A stretch of DNA of 64,000 nucleotides from Calditrichia bacterium (GCA_020635015.1 JACKAP010000001.1:558001-622000), one strand, 5' to 3'. Counted from the stretch's first letter, positions 24,862 to 34,140 are shown. A program made the numbers and translations. The notes: a model not told the origin generated them from the letters alone.

Positions 24862-27288
24862 TTACCGCGTCAACAGCATCTTACGGGTCTGCACAAAATG
24901 CTTTCCGGCGCTCAGGCGATAAAAATAGATCCCGCTGGCCACCGGGCGGCTGGCATCGTCAGTCCCATCCCACTGCACGGCATAGCCGCCCGCTCCCTGA
25001 TGCTGCTGCACCAATGTCTTGATCCTCTGGCCGATCAGATTGTAGACCGCCAGTTCCACCTCGCCGGCGGCCGGCAACTGGTAGCGGATGAGGGTTGACG
25101 GGTTGAAAGGATTGGGATAATTTTGCAGCAGCTCGTACCGTTCCGGAATGACCGCTGCGGTCGGCTCACCGGTTCCGGTGGTCTGGTGAGCCACGAAGAT
25201 CGAATCGTCGACCGTGCCGTCATTGCCGAGATCGATCAGGATCTTGACCGGCTGGTTGAGCAGGTCGCTCCAATCCGGCCGGATGATATGAGCGCTGTTA
25301 CCCGGCAAAGCGATTTCGTTATGCTGGAATACCGGGTGCGCACTCTCACTAGCCACTGCCAGGCGCAGATCGTAGCGGCTGTCACCGCCAAAATTACGCA
25401 ATTGGTATTCGTCGCTGGCAGGCATCATGGTGTGGATGGAATCACCGCTCGCCAGGTCGATTCCGCTCAGGCCCACCCCCAGTTCCCGCAGCGGCTCCTG
25501 CAAAACGGTCAGAAAATTAACGTTGCGGCCCTGGGGATCAGGATTGGAGAATCCCATTCCTTCCGCGATACTCAAAAAATCGCGTTGACCGGCAAGCGCG
25601 TCATTACGGCCATAGAGGTATTGCAGGGAATCCAGGGTGGCGCTCAGGTAGGCCAGCGAATCGCTGTATCCATTCATCTTGATCCGGTAGTTGCCGGCAG
25701 GCATCTCGAAGCCGGTCGGCGGATGGGGAAAACCGGTGATGGGAATGAGCGGCACAGCGTCGGCGATATCATTCACCAGGGTGCCGTCGATATAGCCGGA
25801 CTGCTGCCCGGCTTCGTTGTTGATAACCAGGCTATGGGTTCCGGAAAACCCGACCTCCACCAAATCGCCGGTGTGGGCAAACGGCGGCCCCGCTGCAGCG
25901 CCGTTTTTCCCAAACTGCGGCTGCTGCAAATAGTCACTGACCGGGTTCGCTAATAAGAGTCCCTTAGCACCGCCCCAGGTGGGGAAATGGAGGTAACTCC
26001 AGGTGTCATTATCGAGATTGATCAGAAAACGGCGGTATTCATCCTCCGGATCGTTGTTGTCATAGACATATATCCAGTAATGATTCGCCAGGGTCTCATG
26101 CGCTGCCACCCGGTAGGGCACCACCGCATGCGCGCCGGGGTCTTGCGGGTCCTGGCTGATCAGCACCAATATGCGGTCATCCCGCTCCTCACTGATCAGC
26201 ATTTGTTGAACCTCGAACAGCGTCTGGGAAGGCGGCGTTTGCCAGACTTCCCGGTAGTGGCCGCGGTAGGGCGCGCCCCATTGGTACAGGAACAGTTGAT
26301 TGATCGCTTTGCGCACTTCTGCGCCATTCTGCAGGAAATAAAGCTCCTGAAAATTCGGTATCCCCGGAAACAGATTCACAAAGGTACTGCGGTCGTCGAA
26401 GGCCAACAGGCTGGTGGTGGCCATGCCGAAGCAGGAGCCGCGCCAATCACTTTTTTTCTTTCGCCAGAGCAGCAGCGCTTCCAGAGAGTAAGACGCGCTG
26501 CTGACATTCGAATAGCACTGGCTGGTGCCAAAGGCATCGACAAACAGCGGCCAGTCCGGGAAATCCTGTGCCCGGGCATACATCGGCCAGCCGGGCCAGC
26601 TCGAAGGGTAGGAAACACCGGTATGCGGATCGGTTCCGTTGGCGTAATCAAATTGCTGCCACCAGCTCTGCGGCCAGAGATTTTCCGGCAAATTGCTGAA
26701 ATTCCAGGCATCTTCGTTCAGCTTGAAGGGTTCGTAATTTCCACCCGCATCCACCCGGGTGAGGATATAGGGCTTCATGCGGAAGGTATCGCTGAGGGCG
26801 AAGAGCGACGGGTCTTCGCTAGCCTGCAGCAGGATGGCGCATTGCCGGGAAAAGGTATCCGGCAGGGTGAAGGTGTATTGCCCGGCGGCGGCGGGGTATC
26901 CCAATTCCAGGTCGTCATAGACCTGGGCGGTATCCCCGGCATTGATGCTGAAGAGGATATCGACGGAATCGATGCCGCTCGCGTTCCAGCGGACCGTCAT
27001 CTCCGTGCCGGCGATATAAGTGACACTGCCGAGGGGCTCGGTGACCTGCAACGGCGCAGAGTTGAGTACCGCCTGCCAGATTTCCAGGCTTCCCTGGGGA
27101 TTGGTCCCCCGTCCGATAATAACGCGGCCATCGTCGGAAATGCGTAAAGCCAGGCCCAGGGACCAGCCGCTTAAATCCAGCCCGAAATCATTTTCCAGCA
27201 CCTGTCTTAAACTGCGCATCCCGTTGGGGGCATCCCAAATCATTGCTTCCCCTGAGTTCCCGATGACCACATGACCATCCCCCGACAC
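24862..27288 (-). CDS. Secreted protein with papain-like cysteine-peptidase motifs and C-terminal sorting domain (3' part of a broken gene)
   Basis: Intact 808-codon frame, evidently the downstream part of a longer gene (see the pseudogene entry). It begins inside a HAF-type repeat (SGDGHVVIGNSGEAMIWD). A beta-sandwich segment follows at about 80-165. Then a region with GSCFGMATTSLLAF (Cys near 285), GAHAVVPYRV (His near 390) and WIYVYDNNDPEDEYRR (Asp/Asn near 410). This Cys, His, Asp/Asn order and spacing resembles papain/C39-fold peptidases, but I cannot assign a family. The C-terminus has NYPNPFNPSTLIRYQLP and ends TRKMLLTR, the sorting domain. If not expressed from an internal start, the fragment lacks a signal peptide and would not be exported. 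Confidence 0.7.
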   Translation of the reverse strand: MSGDGHVVIGNSGEAMIWDAPNGMRSLRQVLENDFGLDLSGWSLGLALRISDDGRVIIGRGTNPQGSLEIWQAVLNSAPLQVTEPLGSVTYIAGTEMTVRWNASGIDSVDILFSINAGDTAQVYDDLELGYPAAAGQYTFTLPDTFSRQCAILLQASEDPSLFALSDTFRMKPYILTRVDAGGNYEPFKLNEDAWNFSNLPENLWPQSWWQQFDYANGTDPHTGVSYPSSWPGWPMYARAQDFPDWPLFVDAFGTSQCYSNVSSASYSLEALLLWRKKKSDWRGSCFGMATTSLLAFDDRSTFVNLFPGIPNFQELYFLQNGAEVRKAINQLFLYQWGAPYRGHYREVWQTPPSQTLFEVQQMLISEERDDRILVLISQDPQDPGAHAVVPYRVAAHETLANHYWIYVYDNNDPEDEYRRFLINLDNDTWSYLHFPTWGGAKGLLLANPVSDYLQQPQFGKNGAAAGPPFAHTGDLVEVGFSGTHSLVINNEAGQQSGYIDGTLVNDIADAVPLIPITGFPHPPTGFEMPAGNYRIKMNGYSDSLAYLSATLDSLQYLYGRNDALAGQRDFLSIAEGMGFSNPDPQGRNVNFLTVLQEPLRELGVGLSGIDLASGDSIHTMMPASDEYQLRNFGGDSRYDLRLAVASESAHPVFQHNEIALPGNSAHIIRPDWSDLLNQPVKILIDLGNDGTVDDSIFVAHQTTGTGEPTAAVIPERYELLQNYPNPFNPSTLIRYQLPAAGEVELAVYNLIGQRIKTLVQQHQGAGGYAVQWDGTDDASRPVASGIYFYRLSAGKHFVQTRKMLLTR

Positions 27289-28077
27289 ATCGTACGCCGT
27301 GCAAGATCCAGGTTGCCCCGGCAGGTTTTCCTAAACCGATAATGGAACGTGCCGCTTCCAGAGTGTTGCTTCATAGGTCATTCCGTTACTGGATTTGCTC
27401 GACAATGATAACGGAACCGTCATAAGAGACAGCTCGCGCATCACTGGAGGTAAACCCGGGCAGCATCCCTAAGCCAACCATCGTGCCTGCCGACCAGCGG
27501 AATGCTTCCCCATCCATTGTCCGTGCTGCGGCTCCAGCCGACGACCACATTTCCATCCCCGGATACATCGGTGGCAGAACTATACAGACGAAGCGCCGCC
27601 GGGTAAATTCCCAGGCTGATCATTCCTCCGCCGGCGGTCCATACAAATCCTTCTCCCGGGGGGCTGACGAAGTGGTCGAAAAGCCCACCACCACCTGTCC
27701 GTCATCCGAAATATCACTGCTTTGGCTGACGTTGCCGCCGGGAAGGAATCCGAGCATCGCCATGCCACCAGACAGCGCCCAGCGAAATGCCTGATTGATG
27801 CCTGCCCCCAAAGTTCCGCTAACCGCATTTCCGTCAGCGGCGACCCCGACAGCCATGCCAATTGAGCGCTCATGGGTTGTATGCCGGCTGAATCTGACCA
27901 GATGACCGGCACACCGTCACCAACAACCAACTACAAATGGCCATCCGGAGAAAGATCCACTGCAGGAAACGATGAAATAAAAGATCCCAGCCCCTGGAAA
28001 CTTGGCTGGGCCATCAGCGGCGTGAGCATCACGCCCAGAAAACATGCTGTCATGCACCAGCGAAGCTTGCCCTTCAT
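24862..28077 (-). pseudogene. HAF-repeat secreted protein gene disrupted by nonsense and frameshift changes
   Basis: The 5' end is a clear signal peptide at 28077 (MKGKLRWCMTACFLGVMLTP, then LMAQ). HAF-type motifs then continue through all three minus frames: LSPDGHL up to a TAG at 27931-27933, LVVGDGVPVIW, then AVGVAADGNAVSG (shift near 27862). DISDDGQVVVG is followed by EGFVWTAGGGMISLG (shift near 27660, in a run of six G), DVSGDGNVVVG by EAFRWSAG (shift near 27508, in a run of four G), then a TAA at 27386-27388 and a further shift near 27330. From 27288 the frame stays open. At least six lesions in about 830 bp point to decay; assembly error at homopolymers is the alternative. Confidence 0.75.
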
Positions 28078-28175
28078 CCGGGCGCTTTTGCCGCTGTTGA
28101 TTCGCTGAATATTTATTTTATCGCCAGGATGAAACAATATGATCTCCTTATACGCTTGGACAATCCAAATTTTTT

Positions 28176-28313
28176 AGTAGCAGTAGCAGTAGCAGTAGCA
28201 GTTGCAGTCAACTTCCTGCCACTGCCACTGCCACTGCCACTGCCACTGCCACTGCCACTGCCACTGCCACTGCCACTGCCACTGCCACTGCCACTGCCAC
28301 TGCCACTGCCACT
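28176..28313. repeat. Hexamer satellites: AGTAGC block and (GCCACT)16
   Basis: 28176-28208 is about five AGTAGC units. 28218-28313 is exactly sixteen GCCACT units. AGTGGC, the complement of GCCACT, differs from AGTAGC by one base, so the short block can pair with part of the long one. It lies between the divergent HAF pseudogene and the convergent end of the response-regulator gene, with no gene inside. Confidence 0.9.
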
Positions 28314-28367
28314 CCTCGATCAACAAAGATCAAGTAATTAGTAACCATACATCCATTTTCAAGATAT

Positions 28368-29048
28368 TTACTTTCTCAACGGATTGATCAACCGCTGCTT
28401 CAACCCCTTCGCCACCGCCTCGGCACGGGAGCTGACCTGGAGTTTTTCGTAGATGCTGCGCAGGTAGTAGCGGATGCTGTGCACCGACAGGTTCATGGCA
28501 TCGGCGATCATTTTGTAGGATTTTCCTTCGGCGAGATATGCCAGCACCTGGCGTTCTTTATCCGTGAGGTCGGGTTGATCCGCAGTGCTGGAAGGGGATT
28601 GCTGAAAGGCGGAGATCACCTTGCGGGCGATTTGCGGGGTCATTGGAGAACCGCCGTCCACCGCCTGGCGCACCGCGTCGATCATTTCTTCCGGGGAGAC
28701 CGATTTGAGGAGATAGCCCACCGCCCCGGCGCATATCGCGTCAAACACGTGCTGATCATCCTGATGCACCGTGACCATAATGATGTTGACCCGGGGAAAG
28801 CGCTGCTTGAAAAGCGCCACCCCCTCGATACCGGACATTCCCGGCAGGCCGATGTCCATCAGGATCACCCGGGAATCGCCGATATCCTCCGCCTGCAGGG
28901 CGGCTTCACAGGCGTCATAATCGCCCAGGATCACAAAATCGGCCACCCGTTCCAGGGTCGCCCGCCAGGCGGAGCGCAGGTAGGGATTGTCCTCGATGAT
29001 CGAGATGGCGATGAATTTTTCCGGGAGCGGTTTGGGGGGAGCTGGCAT
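28368..29048 (-). CDS. NarL/LuxR-type response regulator
   Basis: 226 residues. Receiver domain at about 12-130 with the acidic pair ED at 19-20, phospho-acceptor Asp65 (VILMDIGLPGMSG) and the conserved Lys of GYLLKSVSP. A LuxR-type helix-turn-helix occupies about 155-215 (LTDKERQVLAYLAEGKSYKMIA, then VHSIRYYLRSIYEKL). It is a cytosolic DNA-binding regulator. No kinase adjoins; the Reg_prop sensor kinase at 39824-43039 has the HisKA_3 type that normally pairs with NarL-type regulators and is the only such kinase in the window, so it is a candidate partner (inference). The ATG at 29048 lacks a strong ribosome site; an internal start is possible. Confidence 0.93.
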   Translation of the reverse strand: MPAPPKPLPEKFIAISIIEDNPYLRSAWRATLERVADFVILGDYDACEAALQAEDIGDSRVILMDIGLPGMSGIEGVALFKQRFPRVNIIMVTVHQDDQHVFDAICAGAVGYLLKSVSPEEMIDAVRQAVDGGSPMTPQIARKVISAFQQSPSSTADQPDLTDKERQVLAYLAEGKSYKMIADAMNLSVHSIRYYLRSIYEKLQVSSRAEAVAKGLKQRLINPLRK

Positions 29049-29687
29049 GGGGATTTTCCGGGTTATAGAATATTTCGGTATTTGCCACAGAGCCTCGGCG
29101 CGATTTGCAGCCGCAGCCAGACCTCTGGCTTAGACCTAAGTTTATGGACTTTGCGTACCCAGGTATTATTCCCCACCTTGGTAAGGAGGGGACCGATTGG
29201 CGAAGCGTCCAGCAAGCCAATCAGGGGCGGTTGCGCGCGTCCCAACCGCCCCTGTGCCGTTCGCTAAACGCTTCACGGCGCTGTCCCCTCCTTACCAAGG
29301 TGGGGAATAATTCAGTGCGCAAAACTTTGCGCGGCGATTTTTGCCGAAGCAATCTTCTGCAAGGTGCACCCATCTGCAGTTACGTTGGAAGCGCTCCGCC
29401 GGAGATTGCCGCGCCACAAAAGACGCGGCTCGCAATGACGACACCTGTTTACTGCTTATAATCACATCTGGAATATATTTTACCATGTCAAAATGGGTAC
29501 TACCCAAATGGGCTAAATTTGAATGCGCATACTGGGCACCGAGTAAAGTTTTATTGTATGGGGCAAAGGGCATGGGGCATGACGCCGTATGTGCAAGCGC
29601 ATGTTCCGACACCCGCACTGTAATACACCATGCCCCTTGCCCCATGCAAAAGTTCTCCGCATTACACAGTCCTCAGTATGAGCAATT
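29049..29687. repeat. Long gene-free gap with three inverted-repeat elements
   Basis: No gene seen in about 640 bp. 29165-29193 and 29283-29311 form a perfect 29-bp inverted pair (core CCACCTTGGTAAGGAGGGG) around a 90-bp centre with its own CGATTGGCG and AGGGGCGGTTG pairs. 29326-29441 is a copy of the element ending CTCGCAATGA, with a diverged left arm. At about 29559-29578 and 29628-29647, TGGGGCAAAGGGCATG faces CATGCCCCTTGCCCCA. A short CACAGAG remnant is at 29090. Confidence 0.75.
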
Positions 29688-31139
29688 CTATCGCAGTAAT
29701 ATCATCTTACGGGTCACCGCTCGCCCATCCACCGTCAGGCGGTAGTAATAGATTCCGCCGGCCATCTCCGTTCCGCGCCCGTCGCGGCCATCCCAGGTTG
29801 TCGCATGGCGCCCGGCCGCCTGCCGTCCCTCCGCCAGCACCTGCACCTGCCGACCAAGCCCATCAAACACCGCCAGCTTAATATTACTGACAACTGACAA
29901 CTGATAACTGATCACTGTTCCCGGATTAAACGGATTGGGATAATTCTGCCCCAATTCAAATCCTTCCGGCAGCCTGGCTTCTCCCTCCAGCCCGTTAGGG
30001 GACACCAGACGGTAGATCTTGCCGTCGAAGGCGCAGATATACAGCTCGTTATCCGCATCAACTCCGAATGAAGCGATATTCAGTGGGGTGTCGATCAGCA
30101 GCTCGTTCTGCGCCGGAGCGCTGCCGTCATAGCTGATCGCCCAGATGCGCCCGGAACCGAAGTCGGCGTAGATATATTTCCCGGTCAATCCCGGCAATGT
30201 GGGTCCGCGGTAAACATAACCGCCGGTGACCGATATCCCCAGGGAGTGACTGTATTCCCATATCGGCAACGTCAGACCCGTGGTGTCGCAACTGCTGCCC
30301 GGGGGATAGCAATGGGTGGCCTCCATGATGTTCCAGCCGTAATTTTTGCCGCTTTCGATTACATCGATCTCTTCGTAGACATTTTGGCCTACATCGCCGG
30401 CCCACAGCCAGCCGGTCACCGGGTCGAAGCTTATCCGCCAGGGATTGCGCAGCCCGTAGGCGTAGATCTCCTCCCGGTAGCCCTGAACATTCCCGGCAAA
30501 GGGATTATCCGGAGGAATGGCGTAGTTGAGGTTCCCGGCAGTTTGATCGACATCGATGCGCAGGATTGCACCCAGCAGCGAGGTGAGGTCCTGCCCGCTG
30601 CCCAGCGGATCGCCGCCCTGCCCCCCGTCGCCGGCGGTGATGTAGAGATAGCCATCCTGCGGCCCGAAGGCCAGCGCCCCGGCATTGTGGTTGGAGAAGG
30701 GTTTGGGTAGGGTGATGATTACGGTTTCGCTACCCGGATCGGCCAGGTTGGAATCGCCCGGCGTCACCTGAAAGCGGGCAATCAGGGTGCGATTGGGATT
30801 GTTGGCGGTATAGTTGACGTAAAAATAACCATTCTGGGCATAGTCGGGGTGAAAGGCCAGCCCCAGCAGGCCTTCCTCGCTGAACGAGCTGTCCACCCGG
30901 TTGCGGATATCCAGAAACACTGCCGGAACCGCTTGCTGGGCATCATTTTCAAATACCCAGATGCGCCCGGCCCGCTCCAGCACGAACAGCCGGTTGCTGC
31001 CGTCCCCCGTATGCTGAAGATCGACCGGCTCGGTGATGCTGACCCCCGGAAAGGCGACCTGCACCTCATATTGGACCGATTGGGACAGGACGCTTCCGCA
31101 GAGGGCGGTGAGCAGGATGGTGATATATAGTTTTTTCAT
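29688..31139 (-). CDS. Secreted PQQ-dependent sugar dehydrogenase-like beta-propeller with C-terminal sorting domain
   Basis: 483 residues from ATG 31139, with GGAG six bases upstream. The signal peptide is MKKLYITILLTALCGSVLS. Residues about 22-375 follow the glucose/sorbosone dehydrogenase (GSDH, PF07995) pattern: EPVDLQHTGDGSNRLFVLERAG, EEGLLGLAFHPDY, SNHNAGALAFGPDGYLY-like text, TAGDGGQGGDPLGSGQDL, AYGLRNPWRISFDP and GDVGQNVYEEIDVI. Family members oxidise aldoses with PQQ and calcium, but many extracellular members have untested substrates. The last 85 residues are a sorting domain (NYPNPFNPGTVISYQLS, ending MILLR). No neighbouring PQQ biosynthesis genes are seen. Confidence 0.88.
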   Translation of the reverse strand: MKKLYITILLTALCGSVLSQSVQYEVQVAFPGVSITEPVDLQHTGDGSNRLFVLERAGRIWVFENDAQQAVPAVFLDIRNRVDSSFSEEGLLGLAFHPDYAQNGYFYVNYTANNPNRTLIARFQVTPGDSNLADPGSETVIITLPKPFSNHNAGALAFGPQDGYLYITAGDGGQGGDPLGSGQDLTSLLGAILRIDVDQTAGNLNYAIPPDNPFAGNVQGYREEIYAYGLRNPWRISFDPVTGWLWAGDVGQNVYEEIDVIESGKNYGWNIMEATHCYPPGSSCDTTGLTLPIWEYSHSLGISVTGGYVYRGPTLPGLTGKYIYADFGSGRIWAISYDGSAPAQNELLIDTPLNIASFGVDADNELYICAFDGKIYRLVSPNGLEGEARLPEGFELGQNYPNPFNPGTVISYQLSVVSNIKLAVFDGLGRQVQVLAEGRQAAGRHATTWDGRDGRGTEMAGGIYYYRLTVDGRAVTRKMILLR

Positions 31140-31549
31140 GTGTGTGCTCCATTTTTAGTGAATAGATACTGGATGCTGGTCACTGGATAAAGGATAAAGG
31201 ATGAAGGATGAAGGATAAAGGATAAAAATGCTGGGTACTGGATACTGGAATTAAAAAAAACTTGTTTTGGTGTGGAAATCACGTTCCTTCCAGCATCCAG
31301 CATCCAGCATCCAGCATCCAGCATCCAGCATCCAGCATCCAGCATCCAGCATCCAGCATCCAGCATCCAGCATCCAGCATCCAACATCCTCAAAAAATAC
31401 GTGCCCCCCAGCCAATCTCTCCTTATCTTTGGCTTTTTATGGTTCGCCGGGCCGATGGGGCGACGCCCGTATTTCCCCATTCACCCATAAACCCATATAC
31501 ACAATCAGCAATTGCCCGGCAAAATGCAACTGAAAATGCGAGGTATTTC
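31140..31549. repeat. Gene-free gap with GGATAAA and (CCAGCAT)13 heptamer arrays
   Basis: 31185-31227 holds six GGATAAA/GGATGAA units. 31290-31380 is exactly thirteen CCAGCAT units, and a CCAACAT variant follows at 31381-31387. A right-hand TGGGTGAA-type arm (CCCATTCACCCATAAACCCA) is at about 31475-31500. An open frame through the CCAGCAT array (peptide SSIQHPA repeated) is repeat-derived, not a gene. Confidence 0.9.
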
Positions 31550-32797
31550 ATGAATATTTATGGTGTGATTATTCTGGCAACCCTCCTGGCCAGCTACCTG
31601 CTTGACCTGATCACCGAGATCATCAACCTGAAGGCGCTGCGCGAGGAATTACCGGAAGAGTTTGCCGATGTCTACGACCGGGAGAAATACCGCAAATCCC
31701 AGGCTTATACCCGGGAGCGCACCCGTTTCGGCCTGCTGACCTCCAGCTTCGGCCTGCTGGTGACACTGGTATTCTGGTTTGCCGGGGGATTCAATTATCT
31801 TGATGAAATTGTGCGCAGCTGGTCGCTGGGCCCTATCTGGACCGGCCTGCTTTACATCGGCATCCTGATCCTGGCCCGCTCGGCGATCTCCCTGCCCTTC
31901 AGCATCTATTCCACCTTTGCGATCGAGGAACGCTACGGTTTCAATAAGACCACCCCAAAAACGTTTATCCTTGACCTGATCAAGGGCACCGCCCTGGGGA
32001 TCGTGATCGGCGGCGCGGTGCTGGCCGGGGTGCTTTACTTCTTCGAATATGCCGGCCCCTATGCCTGGCTCTACTGTTGGATCGCCGTCACCCTCTTTTC
32101 CCTGGTGATGCAATTCATCGCCCCCACCTGGATTATGCCACTGTTCAATAAATTCACCCCGCTGGAGGAAGGAGACCTGCGCAGTGCGATCATGGACTAT
32201 GCCCGTTCGGTCAAGTATCCCCTGGAGAATCTTTTCGTGATGGACGGCTCCAAACGCTCCTCAAAATCCAACGCTTTCTTCACCGGCTTCGGCAAGCATA
32301 AGCGCATTGCCCTGTTCGACACCTTGATCGAAAATCAGACCGTGCCGGAAATCGTAGCCGTGCTGGCCCATGAAATCGGCCATTTCAAGAAAAAACATAT
32401 ATTGCAGGGCATGGTGATCGGCATCCTGCACACCGGTGTGATGTTCTACCTGCTCTCGATCTTCCTCAGCCACCAGGGACTTTTCGAAGCTTTTTACATG
32501 GAAAATGCCGCCGCGACCCCAATCTATGCCGGGCTGATCTTTTTCGGGATGCTCTTCTCCCCGATCGAGATGATCCTCTCGGTGTTCATGCAAATCTTCT
32601 CCCGCAAGAACGAGTTCGAGGCCGACCGCTATGCTGCCGAGACCACCGGCGATCCGGAGAGCATGGTCAGCGCCCTGAAGAAGCTTTCCGCCCACAATCT
32701 CTCCAACCTCACCCCGCACCCGCTTTACGTGTTCCTGAACTACTCCCACCCGCCGGTATTGGAGCGGATCCGGGCGATCCGGGTGTTGGCGGGATGA
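31550..32797 (+). CDS. M48 family metalloprotease, Ste24/CAAX prenyl protease type
   Basis: 415 residues from ATG 31550 (MNIYGVIILATLLASYLLDL); the open frame upstream only reads repeats. It has a multi-pass membrane N-terminus with helices near 1-20, 60-85, 100-125, 145-170 and 175-200. The zinc motif HEIGH is at 274-278, and the downstream ligand is Glu357 in NEFEADRYA. The motif VMDGSKRSSKSNAFFTGFG is diagnostic for the Ste24 branch of M48. Two further helices follow the catalytic motif. In eukaryotes Ste24 trims farnesylated proteins; bacterial homologues are thought to act in inner-membrane protein quality control. No operon partner. Confidence 0.93.
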   Translation: MNIYGVIILATLLASYLLDLITEIINLKALREELPEEFADVYDREKYRKSQAYTRERTRFGLLTSSFGLLVTLVFWFAGGFNYLDEIVRSWSLGPIWTGLLYIGILILARSAISLPFSIYSTFAIEERYGFNKTTPKTFILDLIKGTALGIVIGGAVLAGVLYFFEYAGPYAWLYCWIAVTLFSLVMQFIAPTWIMPLFNKFTPLEEGDLRSAIMDYARSVKYPLENLFVMDGSKRSSKSNAFFTGFGKHKRIALFDTLIENQTVPEIVAVLAHEIGHFKKKHILQGMVIGILHTGVMFYLLSIFLSHQGLFEAFYMENAAATPIYAGLIFFGMLFSPIEMILSVFMQIFSRKNEFEADRYAAETTGDPESMVSALKKLSAHNLSNLTPHPLYVFLNYSHPPVLERIRAIRVLAG

Positions 32798-32817
32798 TGG
32801 GGGGGAGATACGGGTTC

Positions 32818-32857
32818 CCTTTTATCGCTGCACTATGCTTAGTGCAGCGATAAAAGG
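32818..32857. terminator. Perfect 18-bp intergenic hairpin
   Basis: Stem CCTTTTATCGCTGCACTA with loop TGCT, 20 bp after the M48 stop codon. There is no clear T-run after the stem, so rho-independent termination is possible but not certain; the A-rich and T-rich ends of the stem could serve on either strand. Confidence 0.5.
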
Positions 32858-32939
32858 AGCAAATCTCAAATCCTCAATTCTATCTCTCTATCTTCCCCAA
32901 CACTGTCATCATACAATCCAAATCAGGAGAATTCCTATC

Positions 32940-34064
32940 ATGCGACACATATACATGCCGATTTTTCTTGTTTTATTCACGGCCGTTCTATTTGCCCAGG
33001 AATCCCCAACCTTTTTCCTGCCTCCGGAAAACGGCGACGGCTGGCGCACTGCTGAGGCGGCATCCGCCGGGCTCTCCGCCGCCCGGTTACTGGAAATGGA
33101 GAATGCCATCCGTTCCGATGAATTCAAGCGCATCAGCAGCGTGCTGATCGCCCGCGGGGGGAAGCTGGTGTATGAAAAATACTTCGACGGATCGGAAATG
33201 TCCGCCCTGCGCGACACCCGCTCCGCCACCAAGACCGTCACCGGGATGCTGATCGGCCTGGCGATCGAGCGCGGTCTGATCTCCGGCACGGACGCCGCGG
33301 TGTTGCCGTTCTTTCCCGACAAGCAGCCCCTGGCCCATCCCGACCCGCGCAAGGCGCAGATCACCCTGGAAGATCTGCTCACCATGAGCTCGCTGCTGGA
33401 GTGCGACGACTGGAATTCCTTCTCCCGTGGCAACGAGGAGCGGATGTACCTGATCGAAGACTATGTCAAATTTACCCTGGATCTGCCGATCAAAGGCTTT
33501 CCGGCCTGGGCGGAAAAGCCGGAAGATTCGCCTTACGGGCGCAGCTTCAGCTATTGCACCGCCGGGGTGGCCACGCTGGGAGGGGTGCTGGAAAAGACTG
33601 CCCAAATGAGCGTCGAGGAATTTGCCGACAAATACCTGTTTGTCCCGCTGGGAATACGCGAAGCATCATGGCAGATCACCCCCACCGGCCTGGCGATGAC
33701 CGGCGGCGGCCTGCGCCTGGCCAGCCGCGACCTGCTGAAGCTGGGTCAGCTCTATCTCGACAAGGGCACCTGGAACGGCCGGCGGATCATCTCCGAAAAC
33801 TGGGTGGACGTCTCCACCCGCCCGCAAGTACGGATCGACGACGAGACGGAATACGGCTACCTGTGGTGGCTGAAACCGTTCCCCGCCGGCGACAAACCAT
33901 ACGACGCATTTTATATGACCGGCAACGGAGGCAATAAAGTCGCCGTATTCCCGGCATTAAACCTGGCGGTGGTGATTACCAGCACCAATTACAACACCCG
34001 CGGGATGCACGAGCAGACCGACCGGCTGCTGGCGGAGTATATTTTGGGAGCAATCAAATTGTAG
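32940..34064 (+). CDS. Serine hydrolase of the beta-lactamase (class C / penicillin-binding) family
   Basis: 374 residues from ATG 32940, with AGGAGA nine bases upstream. Signal peptide MRHIYMPIFLVLFTAVLFA, then QES, predicts export. The active-site motif SxxK is S95-A-T-K98 in DTRSATKTVTG. The second motif falls in GRSFSYCTAGVATLGGVL (Tyr-Cys-Thr in place of Tyr-x-Asn). The third region is YMTGNGGNKVAVFP, in the position of the HxG/KTG motif. The family (PF00144) includes esterases, D-aminopeptidases and class C beta-lactamases; the changed second motif argues for an esterase or peptidase rather than a resistance enzyme, but the substrate cannot be read from sequence. It ends 120 bp before the AT-rich island. 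Confidence 0.87.
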   Translation: MRHIYMPIFLVLFTAVLFAQESPTFFLPPENGDGWRTAEAASAGLSAARLLEMENAIRSDEFKRISSVLIARGGKLVYEKYFDGSEMSALRDTRSATKTVTGMLIGLAIERGLISGTDAAVLPFFPDKQPLAHPDPRKAQITLEDLLTMSSLLECDDWNSFSRGNEERMYLIEDYVKFTLDLPIKGFPAWAEKPEDSPYGRSFSYCTAGVATLGGVLEKTAQMSVEEFADKYLFVPLGIREASWQITPTGLAMTGGGLRLASRDLLKLGQLYLDKGTWNGRRIISENWVDVSTRPQVRIDDETEYGYLWWLKPFPAGDKPYDAFYMTGNGGNKVAVFPALNLAVVITSTNYNTRGMHEQTDRLLAEYILGAIKL

Positions 34065-34112
34065 GGTCGAGTCTTTGGGATATCCAAATTCTGTGAAACG
34101 TTAAAATAGTAA

Positions 34113-34140
34113 TTTACATATTAAGATATTATATTATGTT
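34113..34140 (+). promoter_or_regulatory. Possible promoter of the ATPase/TOPRIM pair
   Basis: TTTACA at 34113-34118 and TATGTT at 34135-34140 with a 16-bp spacer, in a strongly AT-rich 120-bp leader. TAAGG precedes the ATG at 34185. This is a weak pattern match only. Confidence 0.3.

Noticed and set aside
28202..28387. Open frame encoding alternating His-Cys peptide
   Set aside because: It is the translation of (GCCACT)16 with no ribosome site or conserved flanks; not a metal-binding protein gene.
31290..31387. Possible CRISPR array or coding repeat (CCAGCAT units)
   Set aside because: Units are contiguous 7-mers with no spacers, and the encoded SSIQHPA peptide changes with frame. It is a satellite, as is the array at 39702-39813.
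32940..34064. Antibiotic-resistance class C beta-lactamase
   Set aside because: SxxK is present, but the second motif is Tyr-Cys-Thr rather than Tyr-Ser-Asn and no KTG is seen; general serine hydrolase is the safer call.
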